A stretch of 64,000 nt of DNA. It comes from Siphonodentalium dalli (Eukaryota; Mollusca; Scaphopoda; Gadilida; Siphonodentaliidae). The notes beneath the pieces were generated by a model. That model had not been told where the DNA came from. It saw only the letters and a program-made list of their open reading frames with translations, and searched no databases. Position 1 is the stretch's first letter. Each line of letters begins with the position of its first letter. Both the position numbers and the translations under genes were made by a program. The DNA lies in the NCBI GenBank assembly GCA_032622095.1, contig CP136066.1, positions 11,493,784 to 11,557,783 on the forward strand, in the 5' to 3' direction. This document shows, in pieces, positions 48,101 through 63,308 of this stretch.

Positions 48101-49299
48101 TGAATTGAATCTCGTTTACAGAGTAAAGCAGTGATAGGATTTACACCGGCGATATAAAAATAAAATTGAATTGAATCTCGTTTACAGAGTAACGCAGTGA
48201 TAGGAGTTACACCGGCGATATAAAAATCAAATTGAATTGAATCTCGTTTAGTGAGTAACACAGCGATAGGAGTTATACCGGCGATATAAAAATAAAATTG
48301 AATCTCATCTCATTTACAGAGTAACGTAGCGATAGGAGTTACACCGGCAATATAAAAATAAAATTGAATTGAATCTCGTTTACAGAGTAACGCAGCGATA
48401 GGAGTTACACCGGCGATATAAAAATAAAATTGAATTGAATCTCATTTACAGAGTAACGTAGCGATAGGAGTTACACCGGCGATATAAAAATAAAATTGAA
48501 TTGAATCTCGTTTAGTGAGTAACGCAGCGATAGGAGTTACACCGGCGATATAAAAATCAAATTGAATTGAATCTCGTTTAGTGAGTAACGCAGCGATAGG
48601 AGTTACACCGGCGATATAAAAATAAAATTGAATTGAATCTCGTTTAGTGAGTAACGCAGCGATAGGAGTTACACCGGCGATATAAAAATAAAATTGAATT
48701 GAATCTCGTTTACAGAGTAACACAGCGATAGGAGTTACACCGGCGATATAAAAATCAAATTGAATTGAATCTCGTTTACAGAGTAACGTAGTGATAGGAG
48801 TTACACTGGCGATATAAAAATCAAATTGAATTGAATCTCATTTACAGAGTAACGCAGCGATAGGAGTTACACCGGCGATATAAAAATAAAATTGAATTGA
48901 ATCTCATTTACAGAGTAACGTAGTGATAGGAGTTACACCGGCGATATAAAAATAAAATTGAATTGAATCTCATTTACAGAGTAACGTAGTGATAGGAGTT
49001 ACACCGGCGATATAAAAATCAAATTGAATCTCATCTCGTTTACAGAGTAATGCAGCGATAGGAGTTACACCGGCGATATAAAAATAAAATTGAATTGAAT
49101 CTCATTTACAGAGTAACGTAGTGATAGGAGTTACACCGGCGATATAAAAATCAAATTGAATTGAATCTCGTTTAGTGAGTAACGCAGCGATAGGAGTTAC
49201 ACCGGCGATATAAAAATAAAATTGAATTGAATCTCATTTACAGAGTAACGTAGTGATAGGAGTTACACCGGCGATATAAAAATCAAATTGAATTGAATC

Positions 49300-52200
49300 T
49301 CATTTACAGAGTAATGTAGTGATAGGAGTTACACCGGCGATATAAAAATAAAATTGAATTGAATCTCGTTTACAGAGTAACGCAGTGATAGGAGTTACAC
49401 CGGCGATATAAAAATAAAATTGAATTGAATCTCGTTTACAGAGTAACGCAGTGATAGGAGTTACACCGGCGATATAAAAATCAAATTGAATTGAATCTCG
49501 TTTACAGAGTAACGCAGTGATAGGAGTTACACCGGCGATATAAAAATAAAATTGAATTGAATCTCGTTTACAGAGTAACGCAGTGATAGGAGTTACACCG
49601 GCGATATAAAAATCAAATTGAATTGAATCTCGTTTAGTGAGTAACACAGCGATAGGAGTTATACCGGCGATATAAAAATAAAATTGAATCTCATCTCATT
49701 TACAGAGTAACGTAGCGATAGGAGTTACACCGGCGATATAAAAATAAAATTGAATTGAATCTCGTTTACAGAGTAACGCAGCGATAGGAGTTACACCGGC
49801 GATATAAAAATCAAATAGAATTGAATCTCATTTACAGAGCAACGTAGCGATAGGAGTTACACCGGCGATATAAAAATAAAATTGAATTGAATCTCGTTTA
49901 GTGAGTAACGCAGCGATAGGAGTTACACCGGCGATATAAAAATCAAATTGAATTGAATCTCGTTTAGTGAGTAACGCAGTGATAGGAGTTACACCGGCGA
50001 TATAAAAATCAAATTGAATTGAATCTCGTTTAGTGAGTAACGCAGCGATAGGAGTTACACCGGCGATATAAAAATAAAATTGAATTGAATCTCGTTTACA
50101 GAGTAACACAGCGATAGGAGTTACACCGGCGATATAAAAATCAAATTGAATTGAATCTCGTTTACAGAGTAATGTAGTGATAGGAGTTACACCGGTGATA
50201 TAAAAATAAAATTGAATTGAATCTCATTTACAGAGTAACGCAGCGATAGGAGTTACACCGGCGATATAAAAATAAAATTGAATTGAATCTCATTTACAGA
50301 GTAACGTAGTGATAGGAGTTACACCGGCGATATAAAAATAAAATTGAATTGAATCTCATTTACAGAGTAACGTAGTGATAGGAGTTACACCGGCGATATA
50401 AAAATCAAATTGAATCTCATCTCGTTTACAGAGTAATGCAGCGATAGGAGTTACACCGGCGATATAAAAATAAAATTGAATTGAATCTCATTTACAGAGT
50501 AACGTAGTGATAGGAGTTACACTGGCGATATAAAAATAAAATTGAATTGAATCTCGTTTACAGAGTAACGCAGTGATAGGAGTTACACCGGCGATATAAA
50601 AATAAAATTGAATTGAATCTCGTTTACAGAGTAACGCAGTGATAGGAGTTATACCGGCGATATAAAAATCAAATTGAATTGAATCTCGTTTACAGAGTAA
50701 CGCAGCGATAGGAGTTACACCGGCGATATAAAAATCATATTGAATTGAATCTCATTTACAGAGTAACGTAGCGATAGGAGTTACACCGGCGATATAAAAA
50801 TAAAATTGAATTGAATCTCGTTTAGTGAGTAATGCAGCGATAGGAGTTACACCGGCAATATAAAAATAAAATTGAATTGAATCTCGTTTACAGAGTAACG
50901 CAGCGATAGGAGTTACACCGGTGATATAAAAATAAAATTGAATTGAATCTCGTTTACAGAGTAACGCAGTGATAGGAGTTACACCGGCGATATAAAAATC
51001 ATATTGAATTGAATCTCATTTACAGAGTAACGTAGCGATAGGAGTTACACCGGCGATATAAAAATAAAATTGAATTGAATCTCATTTACAGAGTAACGTA
51101 GTGATAGGAGTTACACCGGCGATATAAAAATCAAATTGAATCTCATCTCGTTTACAGAGTAACGCAGTGATAGGAGTTACACCGGCGATATAAAAATCAA
51201 ATTGAATTGAATCTCATTTACAGAGTAACGTAGCGATAGGAGTTACACCGGCGATATAAAAATAAAATTGAATTGAATCTCGTTTAGTGAGTAATGCAGC
51301 GATAGGAGTTATACCGGCGATATAAAAATAAAATTGAATTGAATCTCGTTTACAGAGTAACGCAGCGATAGGAGTTACACCGGCGATATAAAAATAAAAT
51401 TGAATTGAATCTCATTTACAGAGTAACGTAGTGATAGGAGTTACACCGGCGATATAAAAATCAAATTGAATCTCATCTCGTTTACAGAGTAATGCAGCGA
51501 TAGGAGTTACACCGGCGATATAAAAATCAAATTGAATCTCATCTCGTTTACAGAGTAATGCAGCGATAGGAGTTACACCGGTGATATAAAAATAAAATTG
51601 AATCTCATCTCGTTTACAGAGTAACGCAGCGATAGGAGTTACACCGGCGATATAAAAATCAAATTGAATTGAATCTCGTTTACAGAGTAATGCAGCGATA
51701 GGAGTTACACCGGCGATATAAAAATAAAATTGAATTGAATCTCATTTACAGAGTAACGTAGTGATAGGAGTTACACCGGCGATATAAAAAATCAAATTGA
51801 ATCTCATCTCGTTTACAGAGTAATGCAGCGATAGGAGTTACACCGGCGATATAAAAATCAAATTGAATCTCATCTCGTTTACAGAGTAATGCAGCGATAG
51901 GAGTTACACCGGCGATATAAAAATAAAATTGAATCTCATCTCGTTTACAGAGTAACGCAGCGATAGGAGTTACACCGGCGATATAAAAATCAAATTGAAT
52001 TGAATCTCATTTACAGAGTAACGCAGTGATAGGAGTTACACCGGCGATATAAAAATAAAATTGAATTGAATCTCGTTTAGTGAGTAACTTAGTGATAGGA
52101 GTTACACCGGCGATATAAAAATCAAATTGAATTGAATCTCGTTTACAGAGTAACGCAGTGATAGGAGTTACACCGGCGATATAAAAATAAAATTGAATCT

Positions 52201-55200
52201 CATCTCGTTTACAGAGTAACGCAGCGATAGGAGTTACACCGGCGATATAAAAATCAAATTGAATTGAATCTCATTTACAGAGTAACGCAGTGATAGGAGT
52301 TACACCGGCGATATAAAAATAAAATTGAATTGAATCTCGTTTAGTGAGTAACGTAGTGATAGGAGTTACACCGGCGATATAAAAATCAAATTGAATCGAA
52401 TCTCGTTTACAGAGTAACGCAGTGATAGGAGTTACACCGGCGATATAAAAATAAAATTGAATCTCATCTCGTTTACAGAGTAACGCAGCGATAGGAGTTA
52501 CACCGGCGATATAAAAATCAAATTGAATTGAATCTCATTTACAGAGTAACGCAGTGATAGGAGTTACACCGGCGATATAAAAATAAAATTGAATTGAATC
52601 TCGTTTAGTGAGTAACGTAGTGATAGGAGTTACACCGGCGATATAAAAATCAAATTGAATCGAATCTCGTTTACAGAGTAACGTAGCGATAGGAGTTACA
52701 CCGGCGATATAAAAATAAAATTGAATTGAATCTCGATTAGTGAGTAACGTAGTGATAGGAGTTGCATCGGCGATATAAAAATAAAATTGAATTGAATCTC
52801 GTTTACAGAGTAACACAGCGATAGGAGTTACACCGGCGATATAAAAATAAAATTGAATCTCATCTCGTTTACAGAGTAACGCAGTGATAGGAGTTACACC
52901 GGCGATATAAAAATAAAATTGAATTGAATCTCGTTTAGTGAGTAACGTAGTGATAGGAGTTACACCGGCGATATAAAAATCAAATTGAATTGAATCTCAT
53001 TTACAGAGTAACGTAGCGATAGGAGTTACACCAGCGATATAAAAATCAAATTGAATTGAATCTCATTACAGAGTAACGCAGCGATAGGAGTTACACCGGC
53101 GATATAAAAATCAAATTGAATTGAATCTCGTTTAGTGAGTAACGTAGTGATAGGAGTTACACCGGCGATATAAAAATCAAATTGAATCGAATCTCGTTTA
53201 CAGAGTAACGCAGCGATAGGAGTTACACCGGCGATATAAAAATAAAATTGAATTGAATCTCATTTACAGAGTAACGTAGTGATAGGAGTTACACCGGCGA
53301 TATAAAAATAAAATTGAATTGAATCTCATTTACAGAGTAACGCAGCGATAGGAGTTACACCGGCGATATAAAAATAAAATTGAATTGAATCTCATTTACA
53401 GAGTAACGTAGTGATAGGAGTTACACCGGCGATATAAAAATAAAATTGAATTGAATCTCATTTACAGAGTAACGCAGTGATAGGAGTTACACCGGCGATA
53501 TAAAAATCAAATTGAATTGAATCTCGTTTAGTGAGTAACGCAGCGATAGGAGTTACACCGGCGATATAAAAATAAAATTGAATTGAATCTCATTTACAGA
53601 GTAACGTAGTGATAGGAGTTACACCGGCGATATAAAAATCAAATTGAATTGAATCTCATTTACAGAGTAACGTAGTGATAGGAGTTACACCGGTGATATA
53701 AAAATAAAATTGAATTGAATCTCGTTTACAGAGTAACGCAGTGATAGGAGTTACACCGGCGATATAAAAATCAAATTGAATTGAATCTCATTTACAGAGT
53801 AACGCAGTGATAGGAGTTACACCGGCGATATAAAAATAAAATTGAATTGAATCTCGTTTAGTGAGTAACTTAGTGATAGGAGTTACACCGGCGATATAAA
53901 AATCAAATTGAATTGAATCTCGTTTACAGAGTAACGCAGTGATAGGAGTTACACCGGCGATATAAAAATAAAATTGAATTGAATCTCGTTTAGTGAGTAA
54001 CTTAGTGATAGGAGTTACACCGGCGATATAAAAATCAAATTGAATTGAATCTCGTTTACAGAGTAACGCAGTGATAGGAGTTACACCGGCGATATAAAAA
54101 TAAAATTGAATCTCATCTCGTTTACAGAGTAACGCAGCGATAGGAGTTACACCGGCGATATAAAAATCAAATTGAATTGAATCTCATTTACAGAGTAACG
54201 CAGTGATAGGAGTTACACCGGCGATATAAAAATAAAATTGAATTGAATCTCGTTTAGTGAGTAACGTAGTGATAGGAGTTACACCGGCGATATAAAAATC
54301 AAATTGAATCGAATCTCGTTTACAGAGTAACGCAGTGATAGGAGTTACACCGGCGATATAAAAATAAAATTGAATCTCATCTCGTTTACAGAGTAACGCA
54401 GCGATAGGAGTTACACCGGCGATATAAAAATCAAATTGAATTGAATCTCATTTACAGAGTAACGCAGTGATAGGAGTTACACCGGCGATATAAAAATAAA
54501 ATTGAATTGAATCTCGTTTAGTGAGTAACGTAGTGATAGGAGTTACACCGGCGATATAAAAATCAAATTGAATCGAATCTCGTTTACAGAGTAACGTAGC
54601 GATAGGAGTTACACCGGCGATATAAAAATAAAATTGAATTGAATCTCGATTAGTGAGTAACGTAGTGATAGGAGTTGCATCGGCGATATAAAAATAAAAT
54701 TGAATTGAATCTCGTTTACAGAGTAACACAGCGATAGGAGTTACACCGGCGATATAAAAATAAAATTGAATCTCATCTCGTTTACAGAGTAACGCAGTGA
54801 TAGGAGTTACACCGGCGATATAAAAATAAAATTGAATTGAATCTCGTTTAGTGAGTAACGTAGTGATAGGAGTTACACCGGCGATATAAAAATCAAATTG
54901 AATTGAATCTCATTTACAGAGTAACGTAGCGATAGGAGTTACACCAGCGATATAAAAATCAAATTGAATTGAATCTCATTACAGAGTAACGCAGCGATAG
55001 GAGTTACACCGGCGATATAAAAATCAAATTGAATTGAATCTCGTTTAGTGAGTAACGTAGTGATAGGAGTTACACCGGCGATATAAAAATCAAATTGAAT
55101 CGAATCTCGTTTACAGAGTAACGCAGCGATAGGAGTTACACCGGCGATATAAAAATAAAATTGAATTGAATCTCATTTACAGAGTAACGTAGTGATAGGA

Positions 55201-58200
55201 GTTACACCGGCGATATAAAAATAAAATTGAATTGAATCTCATTTACAGAGTAACGCAGCGATAGGAGTTACACCGGCGATATAAAAATAAAATTGAATTG
55301 AATCTCATTTACAGAGTAACGTAGTGATAGGAGTTACACCGGCGATATAAAAATAAAATTGAATTGAATCTCATTTACAGAGTAACGCAGTGATAGGAGT
55401 TACACCGGCGATATAAAAATCAAATTGAATTGAATCTCGTTTAGTGAGTAACGCAGCGATAGGAGTTACACCGGCGATATAAAAATAAAATTGAATTGAA
55501 TCTCATTTACAGAGTAACGTAGTGATAGGAGTTACACCGGCGATATAAAAATCAAATTGAATTGAATCTCATTTACAGAGTAACGTAGTGATAGGAGTTA
55601 CACCGGTGATATAAAAATAAAATTGAATTGAATCTCGTTTACAGAGTAACGCAGTGATAGGAGTTACACCGGCGATATAAAAATAAAATTGAATTGAATC
55701 TCGTTTACAGAGTAACGCAGTGATAGGAGTTACACCGGCGATATAAAAATCAAATTGAATTGAATCTCGTTTACAGAGTAACGCTGTGATAGGAGTTACA
55801 CCGGCGATATAAAAATAAAATTGAATTGAATCTCGTTTACAGAGTAACGCAGTGATAGGAGTTACACCGGCGATATAAAAATCTAATTGAATTGAATCTC
55901 GTTTAGTGAGTAACACAGCGATAGGAGTTATACCGGCGATATAAAAATAAAATTGAATCTCATCTCATTTACAGAGTAACGTAGCGATAGGAGTTACACC
56001 GGCGATATAAAAATAAAATTGAATTGAATCTCGTTTACAGAGTAACGCAGCGATAGGAGTTACACCGGCGATATAAAAATCAAATTGAATTGAATCTCAT
56101 TTACAGAGTAACGTAGCGATAGGAGTTACACCGGCGATATAAAAATAAAATTGAATTGAATCTCGTTTAGTGAGTAACGCAGCGATAGGAGTTACACCGG
56201 CAATATAAAAATCAAATTGAATTGAATCTCGTTTAGTGAGTAACGCAGCGATAGGAGTTACACCGGCAATATAAAAATAAAATTGAATTGAATCTCGTTT
56301 ACAGAGTAACACAGCGATAGGAGTTACACCGGCGATATAAAAATCAAATTGAATTGAATCTCGTTTACAGAGTAACGTAGTGATAGGAGTTACACTGGCG
56401 ATATAAAAATCAAATTGAATTGAATCTCATTTACAGAGTAACGCAGCGATAGGAGTTACACCGGCGATATAAAAATAATATTGAATTGAATCTCATTTAC
56501 AGAGTAACGTAGTGATAGGAGTTACACCGGCGATATAAAAATAAAATTGAATTGAATCTCATTTACAGAGTAACGTAGTGATAGGAGTTACACCGGCGAT
56601 ATAAAAATCAAATTGAATCTCATCTCGTTTACAGAGTAATGCAGCGATAGGAGTTACACCGGCGATATAAAAATAAAATTGAATTGAATCTCATTTACAG
56701 AGTAACGTAGTGATAGGAGTTACACCGGCGATATAAAAATCAAATTGAATTGAATCTCGTTTAGTGAGTAACGCAGCGATAGGAGTTACACCGGCGATAT
56801 AAAAATAAAATTGAATTGAATCTCATTTACAGAGTAACGTAGTGATAGGAGTTACACCGGCGATATAAAAATCAAATTGAATTGAATCTCATTTACAGAG
56901 TAATGTAGTGATAGGAGTTACACCGGCGATATAAAAATAAAATTGAATTGAATCTCGTTTACAGAGTAACGCAGTGATAGGAGTTACACCGGCGATATAA
57001 AAATAAAATTGAATTGAATCTCGTTTACAGAGTAACGCAGTGATAGGAGTTACACCGGCGATATAAAAATCAAATTGAATTGAATCTCGTTTACAGAGTA
57101 ACGCAGTGATAGGAGTTACACCGGCGATATAAAAATAAAATTGAATTGAATCTCGTTTACAGAGTAACGCAGTGATAGGAGTTACACCGGCGATATAAAA
57201 ATCAAATTGAATTGAATCTCGTTTAGTGAGTAACACAGCGATAGGAGTTATACCGGCGATATAAAAATAAAATTGAATCTCATCTCATTTACAGAGTAAC
57301 GTAGCGATAGGAGTTACACCGGCGATATAAAAATAAAATTGAATTGAATCTCGTTTACAGAGTAACGCAGCGATAGGAGTTACACCGGCGATATAAAAAT
57401 CAAATAGAATTGAATCTCATTTACAGAGCAACGTAGCGATAGGAGTTACACCGGCGATATAAAAATAAAATTGAATTGAATCTCGTTTAGTGAGTAACGC
57501 AGCGATAGGAGTTACACCGGCGATATAAAAATCAAATTGAATTGAATCTCGTTTAGTGAGTAACGCAGTGATAGGAGTTACACCGGCGATATAAAAATCA
57601 AATTGAATTGAATCTCGTTTAGTGAGTAACGCAGCGATAGGAGTTACACCGGCGATATAAAAATAAAATTCAATTGAATCTCGTTTACAGAGTAACACAG
57701 CGATAGGAGTTACACCGGCGATATAAAAATCAAATTGAATTGAATCTCGTTTACAGAGTAACGTAGTGATAGGAGTTACACCGGTGATATAAAAATAAAA
57801 TTGAATTGAATCTCATTTACAGAGTAACGCAGCGATAGGAGTTACACCGGCGATATAAAAATAAAATTGAATTGAATCTCATTTACAGAGTAACGTAGTG
57901 ATAGGAGTTACACCGGCGATATAAAAATAAAATTGAATTGAATCTCATTTACAGAGTAACGTAGTGATAGGAGTTACACCGGCGATATAAAAATCAAATT
58001 GAATCTCATCTCGTTTACAGAGTAATGCAGCGATAGGAGTTACACCGGCGATATAAAAATAAAATTGAATTGAATCTCATTTACAGAGTAACGTAGTGAT
58101 AGGAGTTACACTGGCGATATAAAAATAAAATTGAATTGAATCTCGTTTACAGAGTAACGCAGTGATAGGAGTTACACCGGCGATATAAAAATAAAATTGA

Positions 58201-61200
58201 ATTGAATCTCGTTTACAGAGTAACGCAGTGATAGGAGTTATACCGGCGATATAAAAATCAAATTGAATTGAATCTCGTTTACAGAGTAACGCAGCGATAG
58301 GAGTTACACCGGCGATATAAAAATCATATTGAATTGAATCTCATTTACAGAGTAACGTAGCGATAGGAGTTACACCGGCGATATAAAAATAAAATTGAAT
58401 TGAATCTCGTTTAGTGAGTAATGCAGCGATAGGAGTTACACCGGCAATATAAAAATAAAATTGAATTGAATCTCGTTTACAGAGTAACGCAGCGATAGGA
58501 GTTACACCGGTGATATAAAAATAAAATTGAATTGAATCTCGTTTACAGAGTAACGCAGTGATAGGAGTTACACCGGCGATATAAAAATCATATTGAATTG
58601 AATCTCATTTACAGAGTAACGTAGCGATAGGAGTTACACCGGCAATATAAAAATAAAATTGAATTGAATCTCATTTACAGAGTAACGTAGTAATAGGAGT
58701 TACACCGGCGATATAAAAATCAAATTGAATCTCATCTCGTTTACAGAGTAACGCAGTGATAGGAGTTACACCGGCGATATAAAAATCAAATTGAATTGAA
58801 TCTCATTTACAGAGTAACGTAGCGATAGGAGTTACACCGGCGATATAAAAATAAAATTGAATTGAATCTCGTTTAGTGAGTAATGCAGCGATAGGAGTTA
58901 TACCGGCGATATAAAAATAAAATTGAATTGAATCTCGTTTACAGAGTAACGCAGCGATAGGAGTTACACCGGCGATATAAAAATAAAATTGAATTGAATC
59001 TCATTTACAGAGTAACGTAGTGATAGGAGTTACACCGGCGATATAAAAATCAAATTGAATCTCATCTCGTTTACAGAGTAATGCAGCGATAGGAGTTACA
59101 CCGGCGATATAAAAATCAAATTGAATCTCATCTCGTTTACAGAGTAATGCAGCGATAGGAGTTACACCGGTGATATAAAAATAAAATTGAATCTCATCTC
59201 GTTTACAGAGTAACGCAGCGATAGGAGTTACACCGGCGATATAAAAATCAAATTGAATTGAATCTCGTTTACAGAGTAATGCAGCGATAGGAGTTACACC
59301 GGCGATATAAAAATAAAATTGAATTGAATCTCATTTACAGAGTAACGTAGTGATAGGAGTTACACCGGCGATATAAAAAATCAAATTGAATCTCATCTCG
59401 TTTACAGAGTAATGCAGCGATAGGAGTTACACCGGCGATATAAAAATCAAATTGAATCTCATCTCGTTTACAGAGTAATGCAGCGATAGGAGTTACACCG
59501 GCGATATAAAAATAAAATTGAATCTCATCTCGTTTACAGAGTAACGCAGCGATAGGAGTTACACCGGCGATATAAAAATCAAATTGAATTGAATCTCATT
59601 TACAGAGTAACGCAGTGATAGGAGTTACACCGGCGATATAAAAATAAAATTGAATTGAATCTCGTTTAGTGAGTAACTTAGTGATAGGAGTTACACCGGC
59701 GATATAAAAATCAAATTGAATTGAATCTCGTTTACAGAGTAACGCAGTGATAGGAGTTACACCGGCGATATAAAAATAAAATTGAATCTCATCTCGTTTA
59801 CAGAGTAACGCAGCGATAGGAGTTACACCGGCGATATAAAAATAAAATTGAATTGAATCTCATTTACAGAGTAACGCAGTGATAGGAGTTACACCGGCGA
59901 TATAAAAATAAAATTGAATTGAATCTCGTTTAGTGAGTAACGTAGTGATAGGAGTTACACCGGCGATATAAAAATCAAATTGAATCGAATCTCGTTTACA
60001 GAGTAACGCAGTGATAGGAGTTACACCGGCGATATAAAAATAAAATTGAATCTCATCTCGTTTACAGAGTAACGCAGCGATAGGAGTTACACCGGCGATA
60101 TAAAAATCAAATTGAATTGAATCTCATTTACAGAGTAACGCAGTGATAGGAGTTACACCGGCGATATAAAAATAAAATTGAATTGAATCTCGTTTAGTGA
60201 GTAACGTAGTGATAGGAGTTACACCGGCGATATAAAAATCAAATTGAATCGAATCTCGTTTACAGAGTAACGTAGCGATAGGAGTTACACCGGCGATATA
60301 AAAATAAAATTGAATTGAATCTCGTTTAGTGAGTAACGTAGTGATAGGAGTTGCATCGGCGATATAAAAATAAAATTGAATTGAATCTCGTTTACAGAGT
60401 AACACAGCGATAGGAGTTACACCGGCGATATAAAAATAAAATTGAATCTCATCTCGTTTACAGAGTAACGCAGTGATAGGAGTTACACCGGCGATATAAA
60501 AATAAAATTGAATTGAATCTCGTTTAGTGAGTAACGTAGTGATAGGAGTTACACCGGCGATATAAAAATCAAATTGAATTGAATCTCATTTACAGAGTAA
60601 CGTAGCGATAGGAGTTACACCAGCGATATAAAAATCAAATTGAATTGAATCTCATTACAGAGTAACGCAGCGATAGGAGTTACACCGGCGATATAAAAAT
60701 CAAATTGAATTGAATCTCGTTTAGTGAGTAACGTAGTGATAGGAGTTACACCGGCGATATAAAAATCAAATTGAATCGAATCTCGTTTACAGAGTAACGC
60801 AGCGATAGGAGTTACACCGGCGATATAAAAATAAAATTGAATTGAATCTCATTTACAGAGTAACGTAGTGATAGGAGTTACACCGGCGATATAAAAATAA
60901 AATTGAATTGAATCTCATTTACAGAGTAACGCAGCGATAGGAGTTACACCGGCGATATAAAAATAAAATTGAATTGAATCTCATTTACAGAGTAACGTAG
61001 TGATAGGAGTTACACCGGCGATATAAAAATAAAATTGAATTGAATCTCATTTACAGAGTAACGCAGTGATAGGAGTTACACCGGCGATATAAAAATCAAA
61101 TTGAATTGAATCTCGTTTAGTGAGTAACGCAGCGATAGGAGTTACACCGGCGATATAAAAATAAAATTGAATTGAATCTCATTTACAGAGTAACGTAGTG

Positions 61201-63308
61201 ATAGGAGTTACACCGGCGATATAAAAATCAAATTGAATTGAATCTCATTTACAGAGTAACGTAGTGATAGGAGTTACACCGGTGATATAAAAATAAAATT
61301 GAATTGAATCTCGTTTACAGAGTAACGCAGTGATAGGAGTTACACCGGCGATATAAAAATAAAATTGAATTGAATCTCGTTTACAGAGTAACGCAGTGAT
61401 AGGAGTTACACCGGCGATATAAAAATCAAATTGAATTGAATCTCGTTTACAGAGTAACGCTGTGATAGGAGTTACACCGGCGATATAAAAATAAAATTGA
61501 ATTGAATCTCGTTTACAGAGTAACGCAGTGATAGGAGTTACACCGGCGATATAAAAATCTAATTGAATTGAATCTCGTTTAGTGAGTAACACAGCGATAG
61601 GAGTTATACCGGCGATATAAAAATAAAATTGAATCTCATCTCATTTACAGAGTAACGTAGCGATAGGAGTTACACCGGCGATATAAAAATAAAATTGAAT
61701 TGAATCTCATTTACAGAGTAACGTAGCGATAGGAGTTACACCGGCGATATAAAAATAAAATTGAATTGAATCTCGTTTAGTGAGTAACGCAGCGATAGGA
61801 ATTACACCGGCAATATAAAAATCAAATTGAATTGAATCTCGTTTAGTGAGTAACGCAGCGATAGGAGTTACACCGGCAATATAAAAATAAAATTGAATTG
61901 AATCTCGTTTACAGAGTAACACAGCGATAGGAGTTACACCGGCGATATAAAAATCAAATTGAATTGAATCTCGTTTACAGAGTAACGTAGTGATAGGAGT
62001 TACACTGGCGATATAAAAATCAAATTGAATTGAATCTCATTTACAGAGTAACGCAGCGATAGGAGTTACACCGGCGATATAAAAATAATATTGAATTGAA
62101 TCTCATTTACAGAGTAACGTAGTGATAGGAGTTACACCGGCGATATAAAAATAAAATTGAATTGAATCTCATTTACAGAGTAACGTAGTGATAGGAGTTA
62201 CACCGGCGATATAAAAATCAAATTGAATCTCATCTCGTTTACAGAGTAATGCAGCGATAGGAGTTACACCGGCGATATAAAAATAAAATTGAATTGAATC
62301 TCATTTACAGAGTAACGTAGTGATAGGAGTTACACCGGCGATATAAAAATCAAATTGAATTGAATCTCGTTTAGTGAGTAACGCAGCGATAGGAGTTACA
62401 CCGGCGATATAAAAATAAAATTGAATTGAATCTCATTTACAGAGTAACGTAGTGATAGGAGTTACACCGGCGATATAAAAATCAAATTGAATTGAATCTC
62501 ATTTACAGAGTAACGTAGTGATAGGAGTTACACCGGCGATATAAAAATAAAATTGAATTGAATCTCGTTTACAGAGTAACGCAGTGATAGGAGTTACACC
62601 GGCGATATAAAAATAAAATTGAATTGAATCTCGTTTACAGAGTAACGCAGTGATAGGAGTTACACCGGCGATATAAAAATCAAATTGAATTGAATCTCGT
62701 TTACAGAGTAACGCAGTTATAGGAGTTACACCGGCGATATAAAAATAAAATTGAATTGAATCTCGTTTACAGAGTAACGCAGTGATAGGAGTTACACCGG
62801 CGATATAAAAATCAAATTGAATTGAATCTCGTTTAGTGAGTAACACAGCGATAGGAGTTATACCGGCGATATAAAAATAAAATTGAATCTCATCTCATTT
62901 ACAGAGTAACGTAGCGATAGGAGTTACACCGGCGATATAAAAATAAAATTGAATTGAATCTCGTTTACAGAGTAACGCAGCGATAGGAGTTACACCGGCG
63001 ATATAAAAATCAAATTGAATTGAATCTCATTTACAGAGTAACGTAGCGATAGGAGTTACACCGGCGATATAAAAATAAAATTGAATTGAATCTCGTTTAG
63101 TGAGTAACGCAGCGATAGGAGTTACACCGGCGATATAAAAATCAAATTGAATTGAATCTCGTTTAGTGAGTAACGCAGTGATAGGAGTTACACCGGCGAT
63201 ATAAAAATCAAATTGAATTGAATCTCGTTTAGTGAGTAACGCAGCGATAGGAGTTACACCGGCGATATAAAAATAAAATTGAATTGAATCTCGTTTACAG
63301 AGTAACAC
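49300..63308 (+). repeat. 85/86-monomer higher-order repeat with an internal 29-monomer duplication
   Basis: The block at 49300-50109 recurs at 56889-57698 (7,589 bp on) and 62499-63308 (5,610 bp on). The longer spacing is explained by an extra 1,913-bp duplication (marker GTTGCATCGG at about 52761 and 54674). The shorter spacing is explained by loss of one 66-bp monomer near 61690. Private variants CAAATAGAATTG with GAGCAACG (49813/57402) and the six-A GATATAAAAAATC (51781/59370) confirm the alignment. Confidence 0.8.

Noticed and set aside
26415-63308. Dozens of minus-strand open frames of 71-137 codons encoding 22-residue repeats
   Set aside because: Starts are nearly all GTG, the boundaries coincide with CpG-decay variants, the frame is disrupted by 61- and 65-bp monomers, and the unit is simply 3 x 22 bases.
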